A stretch of 64,000 nucleotides of DNA from JAEYZM01 sp943372195 (GTDB taxonomy: Bacteria > Bacteroidota > Bacteroidia > Sphingobacteriales > Sphingobacteriaceae): positions 62,001 through 126,000 of the forward strand of contig CALRXS010000003.1 of assembly GCA_943372195.1 (NCBI GenBank). Direction: 5' to 3'. Shown in pieces: positions 38,325 to 46,846 of the stretch (position 1 is its first letter; each line of letters opens with the position of its first letter). Made by a program: the position numbers and the translations under genes. The notes below the pieces were generated by a model, which was given only the letters and a program-made list of their open reading frames with translations, was not told where the DNA came from and ran no database searches.

Positions 38325-38900
38325 TTGGGACAAAAAGTAAAAGACATACAGCAGTATCTTATTGATAGATCTAAGTTAGGTGATGCTTCTGCACAGCGTG
38401 AGTTGTATAAACTCTATGTGAAAAACATGTACAATACGGCTTTACGTATGTTGGCACATAGTGCTGAGGCTGAAGATGTAATCCAAGAATCATTTTTAGA
38501 AGCGTTTACTAAGTTAAATGATTATCGAGGAGAATCAAGTTTTGGTTCATGGCTTAAACGAATTGTTGTCAATAAATGCATTTCGCAAATCAGAAAAAGA
38601 AGAATTGATTTTGTTGATGAACAAGAACTAGATGTTTTAAATACTAATGATGAATTAGATTTTAATAGTGATGACGAATCACAATTAATTGAACTTATAA
38701 AAAAAGGTATTAATGAACTTGCTGAAGGTTATAGAATTGTACTCTCACTCTATTTATTAGAAGGGTATGACCATGTTGAGATTTCAGAAATATTAAAAAT
38801 TTCTGAATCAACCTCAAAAACACAATACCTAAGAGCTAAAAATAAATTAAAAGAATGGTTGGTTAAGCATAATATTAGTTTGAATTATGAAAATAGATAA
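38325..38900 (+). CDS. ECF-type RNA polymerase sigma factor
   Basis: A 191-residue sigma-70 family ECF factor. Region 2 spans about residues 20-90 (RELYKLYVKNMYN, DVIQESFLEAF, SSFGSWLKRIVVNKC). Region 4 spans about 130-185 (EGYRIVLSLYLLEGYDHVEISEILKISESTSKTQYLRAKNKL contains the helix-turn-helix). The start appears to be TTG; the frame upstream meets a stop and offers only ATT. It overlaps the next gene by 14 bases, a probable anti-sigma factor. Confidence 0.88.
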   Translation: MGQKVKDIQQYLIDRSKLGDASAQRELYKLYVKNMYNTALRMLAHSAEAEDVIQESFLEAFTKLNDYRGESSFGSWLKRIVVNKCISQIRKRRIDFVDEQELDVLNTNDELDFNSDDESQLIELIKKGINELAEGYRIVLSLYLLEGYDHVEISEILKISESTSKTQYLRAKNKLKEWLVKHNISLNYENR

Positions 38901-39420
38901 TATAGAAAAATTCATTATTGCCAATAAATCTGAATTTGATGATGATGCACCTTCAGATCAAATGTGGCAGCAAATTGAATTGAATTTAAAAATGAAACGC
39001 AAGAAGAATAGAATTAGATCTATTTCTGTTGCTGCTAGTCTATTGATTTTATTCGCATCTAGCATGTTTCTGTTTCAATTAAAAAATGATAATAGTACTA
39101 ATGCTGATAAAGTTGTTAATCAAGAAGTATTAGATGCACAAACTCAGTTTAGTTCATTGATTGAAATTAAAAAATCTGAATTAAATCAATATAAAAACGC
39201 TCAACCAGAATTAATAAATGAGCTTAATAAACAGTTGAAAGATTTACAATTAAATTATAATGCATTATTGCCACAGTTAAAAGATGAAAATAAAAAAGAT
39301 TTAATTGTTCAAGCACTAATAGAGAATCTTCAACTACAGTTAGAAGTATTAAATCGCAGTTTAGAAATTGTTCAAAATTTAAATAATCAAAATCATGAAA
39401 AAGAAGTTGTTCAGCTTTAG
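38887..39420 (+). CDS. Probable membrane anti-sigma factor
   Basis: A 177-residue protein with a cytoplasmic N-terminal 40 residues (APSDQMWQQIELN), one membrane helix at about residues 47-63, and a coiled-coil-like outer domain rich in Leu, Gln and Glu. This is the shape of anti-sigma factors encoded after ECF sigma genes, but I see no zinc-binding anti-sigma motif (HxxxCxxC). Gene overlaps of 14 bases with the sigma factor and 26 bases with the next gene support a functional unit. The anti-sigma role is inferred. Confidence 0.6.
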   Translation: MKIDNIEKFIIANKSEFDDDAPSDQMWQQIELNLKMKRKKNRIRSISVAASLLILFASSMFLFQLKNDNSTNADKVVNQEVLDAQTQFSSLIEIKKSELNQYKNAQPELINELNKQLKDLQLNYNALLPQLKDENKKDLIVQALIENLQLQLEVLNRSLEIVQNLNNQNHEKEVVQL

Positions 39421-40453
39421 TATTCTCTTTTTTGTTCTAGCAAATACATTCGTATATGCAGAGGATCAAAGTACAGAGAAAAAGAAAATCATCACCAAGA
39501 ATTATAAGGTTAATTCTAGTGAGAAATTAAACATTGAAAATCAATTTGGCAAAGTTAGTGTCGAGACTTGGGACAAAAATGAAATCGATGTTGAAATAAC
39601 AATAAAAGTTAATTCTAAATCAGAGTCAAAGTCATTGGAATTATTAAATGACATAAAAATTAATGAAAACACAGCTGGTGCTGCTATTTATTTAAAAACG
39701 GTATTCCCTAATAATATTTATAATTCTGGTAAACAAAGTATGAATGTTGATTACCTAATTAAAATGCCAGCTAATACACCTCTTAATCTTCTTAATAAAT
39801 TTGGCAATGTTTACATTGATGCTTTTAAAGCACAATTGCAATTAAACGTAAGCTATGGTTCCATAAAAATCAATAAGCTCGTTGGAAATAATAAAAGAGT
39901 GCAAGTAAGTTTCGGCTCTGCAGATATTGACGAGATAGATGAGATTGATATAGAGTCAAAATATTCTAAAATAAATATTGAAAAAATTACTAAAGGTGAA
40001 ATAAGAAATCAATTTGGTAAGACTTATATTAATAATGCTGGTGATATTCGCATTACTCAAAAATATGGGGATTTAGATTTACGAAATGTAAATACTATTT
40101 CTGCTCAAATCGAATTTTCAAATGTCGATATTGATGCACTTGGCAAAAGTGCTGACTTAACTTTAAAATACTCTGGTAATGCAGATATTGGAGTAATTGG
40201 TGCAAATGTAGAGTTATTGAAAATAAATGCATCTTTCAGTACAGTACATATGAAATTTTCAGAAACAGCAGATCTTGATTTTAATGCTCACTTAAAATAT
40301 GGTGATCTGAAAATTAATAATATTAAGATTAGCGACTATATGAAAAATGTAGACGAAGGATCTAGTCTAAAATCATATAAAGGGAAAATTGGTAGAGGAG
40401 GTAAAGGACACCTGATTTTAGATTCTAATTATTCTACTATATATTTTCAGTAA
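39395..40453 (+). CDS. DUF4097-family exported beta-repeat protein
   Basis: A 352-residue protein with a signal peptide (cleaved near VYAED) and repeated beta segments such as LNIENQFGKVSVETWDKN and later GSADIDEIDEIDIES. The pattern fits DUF4097 proteins, a right-handed parallel beta fold of unknown role, often next to ECF sigma and anti-sigma genes. It overlaps the upstream gene by 26 bases. A bidirectional terminator follows. Confidence 0.75.
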   Translation: MKKKLFSFSILFFVLANTFVYAEDQSTEKKKIITKNYKVNSSEKLNIENQFGKVSVETWDKNEIDVEITIKVNSKSESKSLELLNDIKINENTAGAAIYLKTVFPNNIYNSGKQSMNVDYLIKMPANTPLNLLNKFGNVYIDAFKAQLQLNVSYGSIKINKLVGNNKRVQVSFGSADIDEIDEIDIESKYSKINIEKITKGEIRNQFGKTYINNAGDIRITQKYGDLDLRNVNTISAQIEFSNVDIDALGKSADLTLKYSGNADIGVIGANVELLKINASFSTVHMKFSETADLDFNAHLKYGDLKINNIKISDYMKNVDEGSSLKSYKGKIGRGGKGHLILDSNYSTIYFQ

Positions 40454-40465
40454 AATAAATTAAAT

Positions 40466-40499
40466 AAAAAAAGCCCCAAATTTATTTGGGGCTTTTTTA
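40466..40499. terminator. Bidirectional terminator between DUF4097 and the carotenoid-locus sigma factor
   Basis: AAGCCCCAAA / TTTGGGGCTT with a 4-base loop. It has A6 or more on the left and T6 on the right, so it can end transcription on both strands. The minus-strand sigma gene stops at 40501, right beside it. Confidence 0.88.
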
Positions 40500-40500
40500 T

Positions 40501-41049
40501 TTAGTCTTCGAAGATTGAATCTTCAGTACTAGTTTTCTTTATGTTTCTTTCGTATGCTTTTAATTGACCTTTCAGTAATTTTCTAGCAACGTGAATTCTT
40601 GTTTTAACAGTACCAATTGGTATAGTTAAGTAATCTGCAATTTCATGATACTTATAGCCTTCAAAATACATGTTGAAAGGTATTTTATAATCATCAGCTA
40701 AAGAATTTAATGCATTCTTTACATCGTCTAAAATAAATTTACCTTCCGCATTGTTCGCTGTTGAACTATAAAATAAATTCGCAGAACTAATTTCATCAGA
40801 TTTAGTTACTAATGTGTTAATCTTAGTAATTCTTCTGTAATTATTAATGAAGGTATTCTTCATAATGGTATATAACCAACCTTTAAGATTTGTACCTTCT
40901 GCAAATTTATTATAATATGTAATAGCTTTTAATAATGTGTCTTGAACTAAATCATCAGCATCTTCAGCATCATGTGTGAAGTGTAATGCATACGTTCTTA
41001 ATGAGCTGGCTTGTCTCAAAACCATGTCATTGAATTCTGGTCTTGTCAT
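40501..41049 (-). CDS. ECF-type sigma factor next to the carotenoid genes
   Basis: A 182-residue ECF sigma factor. Region 2 holds EDADDLVQDTLLKAITYYNKF and GTNLKGWLYTIMKNTF; region 4 holds FNMYFEGYKYHEIADYL and IPIGTVKTRIHVARKLL. No anti-sigma gene is adjacent. It lies between a terminator and crtI, on the crtI strand. Its promoter (41072-41104) and the shared operator upstream (41108-41153) suggest that it is itself switched, perhaps by light, and relays the signal to other genes. Confidence 0.9.
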   Translation of the reverse strand: MTRPEFNDMVLRQASSLRTYALHFTHDAEDADDLVQDTLLKAITYYNKFAEGTNLKGWLYTIMKNTFINNYRRITKINTLVTKSDEISSANLFYSSTANNAEGKFILDDVKNALNSLADDYKIPFNMYFEGYKYHEIADYLTIPIGTVKTRIHVARKLLKGQLKAYERNIKKTSTEDSIFED

Positions 41050-41071
41050 AGGTTTTCTTTCTTTTGTTACT

Positions 41072-41104
41072 CAAATGTAAGTATAAATTTGACCAACAAC
41101 CAAA
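41072..41104 (-). promoter_or_regulatory. Promoter of the carotenoid-locus sigma factor
   Basis: On the minus strand: TTTG (41101-41104), 21-bp spacer, TACATTTG (41072-41079), a full match to the Bacteroidota consensus. It stands 22 bases before the sigma start and next to the shared operator. Confidence 0.7.
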
Positions 41105-41107
41105 TTT

Positions 41108-41153
41108 TTGTTAAACTATTTTGTTACAAAAGTTAAACATTATGTTTAAACAT
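41108..41153. promoter_or_regulatory. Second copy of the TTGTT-N-AAC operator, plus a 12-bp palindrome
   Basis: TTGTTAAAC at 41108-41116 and GTTAAACAT at 41132-41140, again 24 bp start to start as at 23472. A 12-bp perfect palindrome ATGTTTAAACAT follows at 41142-41153. The element ends directly upstream of the -33 box of the sigma promoter. Confidence 0.55.
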
Positions 41154-41237
41154 TAATTAAGGCTGTTTTAGACTAATTCTATTTAACATAATATTTCAAT
41201 ATTATTTAATTAATTGATAATTAGTAAAAATCTTGAC

Positions 41238-42716
41238 CTAATTAAACAGCTTTTCTAACTCTCGTGCTGCTATTTGTCCTGAAATGATAGATGGAGGCAC
41301 ACCCGGACCTGGCACTGTTAACTGTCCGGCGTAAAACAAGTTTTTTAAATTCTTCGACTTTAACTTTGGTTTTAAAAAAGCTGTTTGTAAAAGTGTATTT
41401 GCTAATCCGTAGGCATTGCCTTTAAACGAATTATAATCTTTCTCAAAATCATTCATAGCAAATGATCTCTTTATGATAATGTTTTCTTTGATTGATTGAC
41501 CTGTAAGCTTTTCAAATCTTTCTACCATTATATTAAAATACTTTTCTCTTTCCTGATCTGAATCTTTTAATCCAGGTGCTAATGGTATCAAGAAAAATAA
41601 ATTCTCATTACCCTCAGGTGCAACGCTTGGGTCAGTTACTGATGGTATGCATGTATAAAATAATGGCTTAGATGGCCATGCTGGTTCTGTATAAATTTCA
41701 TGTGCATGCGTTTCAAAATTTTCATCAAAAAATAAATTATGATGTTTAACATTTTCTAGTTTCTTGTTTAAGCCTACATAAAATAATAATGATGATGGAG
41801 ACATTGTTCTTTTCTCCCAATACTGTTCATCATAATTTGATTTATCTTTTTCTAATAATTTCAAATCAGTATTTACATAATCGTTTGCTGCGACTACTGC
41901 GTCTACAGTGTATGTATTTGTTGTAGTTTCTACAGTTTTGACTTTATTTTTTTCTGATTTTATATGCTTTACTTCTTCATTTAAAATAATTTCAACACCA
42001 TTGTCTCTAGCAATGCTTTCCATTGCTTTTACAATTTCATTCATGCCACCCATTGGGTACCAAGTGCCTAAAACTAAATCAGCATAATTCATCAAACTGT
42101 ATAGTCCGGGTGTGTTTTGTGGAGTTGCCCCCAAAAACAAAACTGGAAATTCTAATAGCTTGATTAACTTTTTATTTTTGAAAGCTGAACGTACTTCATG
42201 ACTAACAGAGCCAAATAAATTTATTTTAAATAATTGTTGAAATATTCTGATGTCAAAAAATTCTGTAATTGAGTTCGATGTTCTCCATACAAAATCATTC
42301 ATTCCTGTTTCATATTTATATTTAGCTTCTTTTAGGAACTTCTCTAGATGCTTCGCGCTACCAGGTTCAATATCTTCGAACATCCGCATTAATTCTATAT
42401 AGTCGGATGGTACATCTAAAGTATCATTCTCTGCAAAATAAATTCTATACGAAGGGTTCATTCTTTTTAGTTCATAAAAATCACTGGCTTTTTTGCCAAA
42501 CAATGCGAAAAAGTTTTCAAAAACTTCTGGCATCCAATACCAACTTGGTCCCATGTCAAAAACAAATCCCTGTTCTTTCCACACTCTAGCTCTGCCACCA
42601 GTTTGATCGTTCTTATCAATAAGTTTTACTGAGAATCCTTTTTTTGCTAATAATGCTGAGGCTGTTAAGCCCGCGAAACCTGCACCAATTACAACTACTT
42701 CTTTCTTATTTTTCAT
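41238..42716 (-). CDS. crtI: Phytoene desaturase
   Basis: A 492-residue FAD protein with the dinucleotide-binding start VVIGAGFAGLTASALLAKKG and TGGRA, and the C-terminal CrtI signature YAGQLTVPGPGVPPSIISG. It removes hydrogens from phytoene stepwise to give lycopene in the carotenoid pathway. Length is normal. It is divergent from crtB with 74 bases between, which should hold both promoters, and is upstream of the ECF sigma gene on the same strand. Confidence 0.95.
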   Translation of the reverse strand: MKNKKEVVVIGAGFAGLTASALLAKKGFSVKLIDKNDQTGGRARVWKEQGFVFDMGPSWYWMPEVFENFFALFGKKASDFYELKRMNPSYRIYFAENDTLDVPSDYIELMRMFEDIEPGSAKHLEKFLKEAKYKYETGMNDFVWRTSNSITEFFDIRIFQQLFKINLFGSVSHEVRSAFKNKKLIKLLEFPVLFLGATPQNTPGLYSLMNYADLVLGTWYPMGGMNEIVKAMESIARDNGVEIILNEEVKHIKSEKNKVKTVETTTNTYTVDAVVAANDYVNTDLKLLEKDKSNYDEQYWEKRTMSPSSLLFYVGLNKKLENVKHHNLFFDENFETHAHEIYTEPAWPSKPLFYTCIPSVTDPSVAPEGNENLFFLIPLAPGLKDSDQEREKYFNIMVERFEKLTGQSIKENIIIKRSFAMNDFEKDYNSFKGNAYGLANTLLQTAFLKPKLKSKNLKNLFYAGQLTVPGPGVPPSIISGQIAARELEKLFN

Positions 42717-42790
42717 TAATTTAGTCTATTTTGCTGTTGGTTTTATAAATTGTAAACTATATAACAAACCAAAATTGCCCTTAGGTGTTT

Positions 42791-43654
42791 ATGGAAAGTA
42801 CCAAAATATTAAAAAATATGCAGGAATTGTATCGCGATACATGTTTAGAGTGTAGTAAGGTCATTACTAAGCGCTACAGTACTTCTTTTAGTTTAGGTAT
42901 AAGAGCATTTGATAAAAAATATAGATACCCTATCTATGCGATTTATGGTTTTGTAAGATATGCAGATGAAATTGTTGATACATTTCATGAGTTCGACAAA
43001 GAATTACTTTTTAAAAATTTCAAAGCAGATACCTATCAAGCAATAGCACAAAAGATAAGTTTAAATCCAGTTTTGCACTCATTTCAATATGCTGTTAACA
43101 AATACAATATACCACATGATTTAATTGAGTCATTTCTACATTCAATGGAAATGGATATTGATAAGAGCAAATATGACCCCGAGCAATACAATGAGTATAT
43201 ATATGGATCGGCAGAGGTAATCGGACTTATGTGTTTAATGATATTTTGTGAAGGGGATTTAAAGGTATATGAAAACTTAACACCTTATGCCCGTAGTTTA
43301 GGTGCTGCTTTTCAAAAGATAAATTTTTTAAGAGATATCAAGTCTGATTATTATGACAGGGGTAGAGTGTACTTCCCAAATGTTGAGTTTGCTGAATTTT
43401 GTGAAGATCAAAAATTAATTATCGAAGAAGATATTCAAAAAGATTTTGATCACGGCTTAGAAGGTATTAAGAAATTGCCTGATGGTGCAAGATTAGGAGT
43501 TTATATCGCTTATAGATACTATCTAGATTTATTTAAGAAAATAAAAAATTTACCTGCAACAGAAGTTTCTAAAAAAAGAATAAGAGTTGCAGATGGTAGA
43601 AAGGCATATTTATTTCTTGAAGCTTACTTTAAAAATAAATTTATCTCGGCATGA
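42791..43654 (+). CDS. crtB: Phytoene synthase
   Basis: I chose ATG at 42791; a GTG at 42785 is in frame. The 287-residue enzyme has both aspartate-rich motifs that bind the diphosphates: YADEIVD near residue 60 and FLRDIKSDYYDRGRVYFP near residue 180. It joins two geranylgeranyl diphosphates to phytoene. The next gene overlaps by four bases, so translation is coupled through the operon to lycopene cyclase. Confidence 0.95.
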   Translation: MESTKILKNMQELYRDTCLECSKVITKRYSTSFSLGIRAFDKKYRYPIYAIYGFVRYADEIVDTFHEFDKELLFKNFKADTYQAIAQKISLNPVLHSFQYAVNKYNIPHDLIESFLHSMEMDIDKSKYDPEQYNEYIYGSAEVIGLMCLMIFCEGDLKVYENLTPYARSLGAAFQKINFLRDIKSDYYDRGRVYFPNVEFAEFCEDQKLIIEEDIQKDFDHGLEGIKKLPDGARLGVYIAYRYYLDLFKKIKNLPATEVSKKRIRVADGRKAYLFLEAYFKNKFISA

Positions 43655-44181
43655 AGCTTTTTGTTTTAATAGCTGTTTTGCTTATGAATACATTACCGGC
43701 AATTTCATCTGTTAGTAGTATTGAAGATATTCGTAAAAAATATCAATTAGCAGTTTATGATTCAAAAGTTGCTAATGCATTATCAGATAAACTAAGCAAT
43801 ATTGATAATCCAGATGCCTTAACGTTAGCATATAAAGGTTGCACAGAAGCACTTAAAGCAAAACATGCATGGAACCCATATAATAAATTAGATTACATGA
43901 ATTCTTTCGACAAAATTATAACTGAAGCAGTCTTAAAGAGTTCAGATGATATCGAAATTCGTTTCTTGAGATTCAGTGTTCAACTGAATACCCCAAAGTA
44001 CCTTGGCTTGTCGAAAAACTTAGCTGAAGATAAAGCAATGATCGTTAATTTGTTTCTTCAGAAAAAATTTAAGAATAAAGACAAAGTATTAATAACTGAG
44101 ATCTATCAATTTATGCTTAAATCAAAAGTATTAAGCAATAATGAAAGAGAAAAAATGTTAGCGGTTTTAAAATCAATTTAA
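43651..44181 (+). CDS. Unknown exported protein inside the carotenoid operon
   Basis: A 176-residue protein with a clear signal peptide (LFVLIAVLLMNTLPAISS) and a mostly helical mature part. I do not recognise a family. Conserved-looking parts are YKGCTEALKAKHAWNPYNKLDYM and FLRFSVQLNTPKYLGLSKNLAED, a helical-repeat look. It overlaps crtB by four bases and precedes lycopene cyclase by one, so it is made with them. It occupies the place where a carotene hydroxylase gene (crtZ) often lies. A periplasmic role linked to pigment placement is only a guess. Confidence 0.7.
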   Translation: MKLFVLIAVLLMNTLPAISSVSSIEDIRKKYQLAVYDSKVANALSDKLSNIDNPDALTLAYKGCTEALKAKHAWNPYNKLDYMNSFDKIITEAVLKSSDDIEIRFLRFSVQLNTPKYLGLSKNLAEDKAMIVNLFLQKKFKNKDKVLITEIYQFMLKSKVLSNNEREKMLAVLKSI

Positions 44182-44182
44182 C

Positions 44183-44851
44183 ATGAATAAGTACTACTAT
44201 TTATTGATTGATTTCTTTACAGTATTATTTCCTTTTTTATTATCGTTCGATAAAAAAGTTGGCTTCTATAAACATTGGCCAAAACTTTTTAAAGGCTTAT
44301 TAATAGGTGGAGTTATTTTTTTAGTCTGGGATCATTTATTTACAATTAACAATGTATGGTCTTTTAATGAAGAATATATAACAGGATATAAAATAGGATC
44401 TTTACCTATTGAAGAAGTATTGTTTTTCTTGGTAGTACCCTATGCATGTGTCTTTGTGATACATTGTGTAGAAGCTTACTTTCCGAAAGTATCAGAAATC
44501 AAACACCTGAAATACTTTTGGTTTTTAACTTATGCTCTATCTCTTTTCATGTTGATAAAGTATAATGATAGAATGTACACTCTCGTAACATTTTCTATTC
44601 TTGCAATATTATCATTTTGGTTTTTTAATTGGTATAAGAAATGGCATGCTTATTTTATTATAGGTTATATTATTTCTTTGATACCGTTTTTCATAGTGAA
44701 CGGACTGCTAACATCAATACCTATTGTATTGTACGATGACACTGAGAATATTGCTTTTAGATGGTTCACGATACCGTTTGAAGACTCGTTTTATATGATG
44801 GGTTTATTAATGATCAATACATTGGTAATGAGATGGGGTGTTAAAGATTAG
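44183..44851 (+). CDS. Lycopene cyclase, CrtYc-CrtYd fused type
   Basis: A 222-residue membrane protein with six or seven helices. It has two related halves: the first carries PIEEVLFFLVVPY, the second IPFEDSFYMMGLL, each a P-x-E-[ED] motif of the CrtYc/CrtYd family. The fused protein closes beta-rings on lycopene. The order crtB, unknown, cyclase in one coupled operon supports this. It overlaps the convergent MauG-like gene by four bases. Confidence 0.88.
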   Translation: MNKYYYLLIDFFTVLFPFLLSFDKKVGFYKHWPKLFKGLLIGGVIFLVWDHLFTINNVWSFNEEYITGYKIGSLPIEEVLFFLVVPYACVFVIHCVEAYFPKVSEIKHLKYFWFLTYALSLFMLIKYNDRMYTLVTFSILAILSFWFFNWYKKWHAYFIIGYIISLIPFFIVNGLLTSIPIVLYDDTENIAFRWFTIPFEDSFYMMGLLMINTLVMRWGVKD

Positions 44852-46779
44852 TACTTACCACCAATAATTCTGTTATTTAATTCTAATTTATTACTCTTTG
44901 GTAATGAGCTTATTTTCTCTGTTAAATAAGCAGTATCAGTTAAGCTTTTCATAAATACTATTATATCTGCTATTTCATTCTTATTTAATTTTAATTTATC
45001 AGCACTCAATGTTTGATGTTCTAATTTTATGCCAACTCCTGCTCCACCACCATTATTGTAAAAATCCATAATATCTTCTAGCGTATTATAAGCTCCGTTA
45101 TGCATATATGGAAAGGTAAGTTCTATATTTCTAATACTAGGCGTCTTGAAAGAATACTCATAAAAGTCTATTTTTTCTTTTAATACAGCTTGTCCGCGAC
45201 CTTTGTCTATACCCAATTTTTGATTTTTATCATATGGATTTTCTGTTACTCCTAAAACCTCTGATTCAGATTCAGTATATTGAGGAGGAACTGTACCATT
45301 AAAAATTGGTGCAAAATGACATGTGCCACACGCTGCTTTCCCCATAAATAAATTAAAACCATTTATTATTTTTTCTTCGTGCTTTGTATAATTATTTTTT
45401 TTGTTTCTAATGAGTTGATCAAATGTCGAATTGATGCTATTTAAACTAGATACAAAGGCACTCATTGCAAACTGTGTATGTTGAATATTAACAGAATTTG
45501 TAGTGTCAACACTAAATGCTTTAGAATATAAAGTCTTGTATTCTGAACATGAGTTTATTTTTTCAATAACATTTTTCCAGTTTGTATTAAATTCAGAGTT
45601 ATTAGTAATTACATGTTCCATTTGATCTGTTAAGTTATTTGCTCTTAAATCATGGAAATAGCGATCACTGTATACACTATTTATAAGTGTAGGGGAATTT
45701 CTTTTTAGAGTACCCTCAAAATTATAAGCTAAGCTTTTATTTAAATTGTCGGTATAAGCCTTTTCTGGATTGTGGCAACTAGCACATGATCTTTCGTTAT
45801 TAGATGAAAGTATAGGGTCATAAAATAACATTTTACCTAATAATTTGCTTTCATTATTAATGAATTTCTTAGGTGTATTAAGATAGTAATCTGAAGATAA
45901 AAAATTATCTGAAAAAATATTTTCTGCTAAATAGTTTACTGGCATAGGGTAGCGACTAATTTCCTCTGGAAATTCGAAGTTTAATGCTTTATGTAAGTCT
46001 AAAATATTTTTATATAACTTATTTAAATATAAATTGATGAATTCGAATCTATTAAACTCATTGAAGTTTTTATGAGATTTTAAATAATTTACACTTAATT
46101 CTATATCTGAAAGTATAGATTCATATAGAGCTATATTTTCTTTCTGTATAATTGGAGCGATTGTTTTAAAGTCCTCTAAAATAGATTCTAGATTCTTTTG
46201 AGCGTCATTTATGGCATTTATTTCACTCGATCCGGGAGTGTCAAATCCAGTAATCCCAAGTGTTATAATTCTAATTATTTGAGTTCTACTTGCAATGAAA
46301 ACTGAACTCAAATATATTTTAGGTAAAGCGAATTGATTTATTTGAGATATTATATAATCTATATTTTGTAATATTTCTTTTTTATTATTCCAGTATTCTT
46401 TATCATTTATTAACTCGTCTATTACTTGTAGTCCCTTAGGTTCTATTACATTCGCGCCAAAGCTATTGTTTTCTATTTTTGGCAATGGAGCTCCATTAAT
46501 ATTCTCTTTAATGAAACTACTTGCATAATACTCTCCGAGGTATTCCCAACTCTTATAACTCTCTCTTAATTTTTGATAACTAAGAATTATTTTTTTGTGC
46601 TCATTTTTGTTTTTTTCAGAAGAATTAATAAGTTCTCTCAGTAGTCTTAATTCTTTTTTAAAATTTTCAAATCGTTCTTGATCATTCTCTCGAATTCTTT
46701 CAATTACTAAATCATTTGATTTGTAGGCTGAAAAACAAATTATCAATATAAAAAGTGATATTATATACTTCGATCTCAT
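44848..46779 (-). CDS. MauG-like dihaem cytochrome c peroxidase with long N-terminal domain
   Basis: A 643-residue exported protein. The C-terminal 350 residues form a dihaem peroxidase: haem motifs CASCH (FYDPILSSNNERSCASCH) and CGTCH (MGKAACGTCHFAP), with a TPSIRNIELTFPYMHNGAY region after them. The N-terminal 270 residues are helical, with KGLQVIDELI and SYKSWEYLGEYY stretches that recall imelysin-like domains, though without a clear full motif. Such proteins can oxidise a partner or take part in iron handling. A convergent four-base overlap joins it to the cyclase gene. The PhoX-like gene upstream on the same strand ends at its own terminator, so this gene needs its own promoter. Confidence 0.85.
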   Translation of the reverse strand: MRSKYIISLFILIICFSAYKSNDLVIERIRENDQERFENFKKELRLLRELINSSEKNKNEHKKIILSYQKLRESYKSWEYLGEYYASSFIKENINGAPLPKIENNSFGANVIEPKGLQVIDELINDKEYWNNKKEILQNIDYIISQINQFALPKIYLSSVFIASRTQIIRIITLGITGFDTPGSSEINAINDAQKNLESILEDFKTIAPIIQKENIALYESILSDIELSVNYLKSHKNFNEFNRFEFINLYLNKLYKNILDLHKALNFEFPEEISRYPMPVNYLAENIFSDNFLSSDYYLNTPKKFINNESKLLGKMLFYDPILSSNNERSCASCHNPEKAYTDNLNKSLAYNFEGTLKRNSPTLINSVYSDRYFHDLRANNLTDQMEHVITNNSEFNTNWKNVIEKINSCSEYKTLYSKAFSVDTTNSVNIQHTQFAMSAFVSSLNSINSTFDQLIRNKKNNYTKHEEKIINGFNLFMGKAACGTCHFAPIFNGTVPPQYTESESEVLGVTENPYDKNQKLGIDKGRGQAVLKEKIDFYEYSFKTPSIRNIELTFPYMHNGAYNTLEDIMDFYNNGGGAGVGIKLEHQTLSADKLKLNKNEIADIIVFMKSLTDTAYLTEKISSLPKSNKLELNNRIIGGKY

Positions 46780-46792
46780 AATTAATTAAATG

Positions 46793-46826
46793 AAAAAAAA
46801 CCGGAGTTGATTTATTAACTCCGGTT
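46793..46826 (-). terminator. Terminator after the PhoX-like gene
   Basis: Ten-bp stem AACCGGAGTT / AACTCCGGTT with an 8-base loop. The run of A at 46793-46800 becomes T8 on the minus strand, so it ends transcripts of the gene at 46847-48706. Confidence 0.85.
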
Positions 46827-46846
46827 ATAGAAATTGTAATTTAAAT

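Noticed and set aside
38290..38340. Sixteen-codon open frame before the ECF sigma gene, as a leader peptide
   Set aside because: No attenuator hairpin or codon run is seen, and it overlaps the sigma start in another frame. A chance frame is more likely.
42717..42790. TTGTAAAC...AACAAA between crtI and crtB as a third operator copy
   Set aside because: Half-sites are shorter and the 24-bp period is missing, so I cannot support it as the same element.
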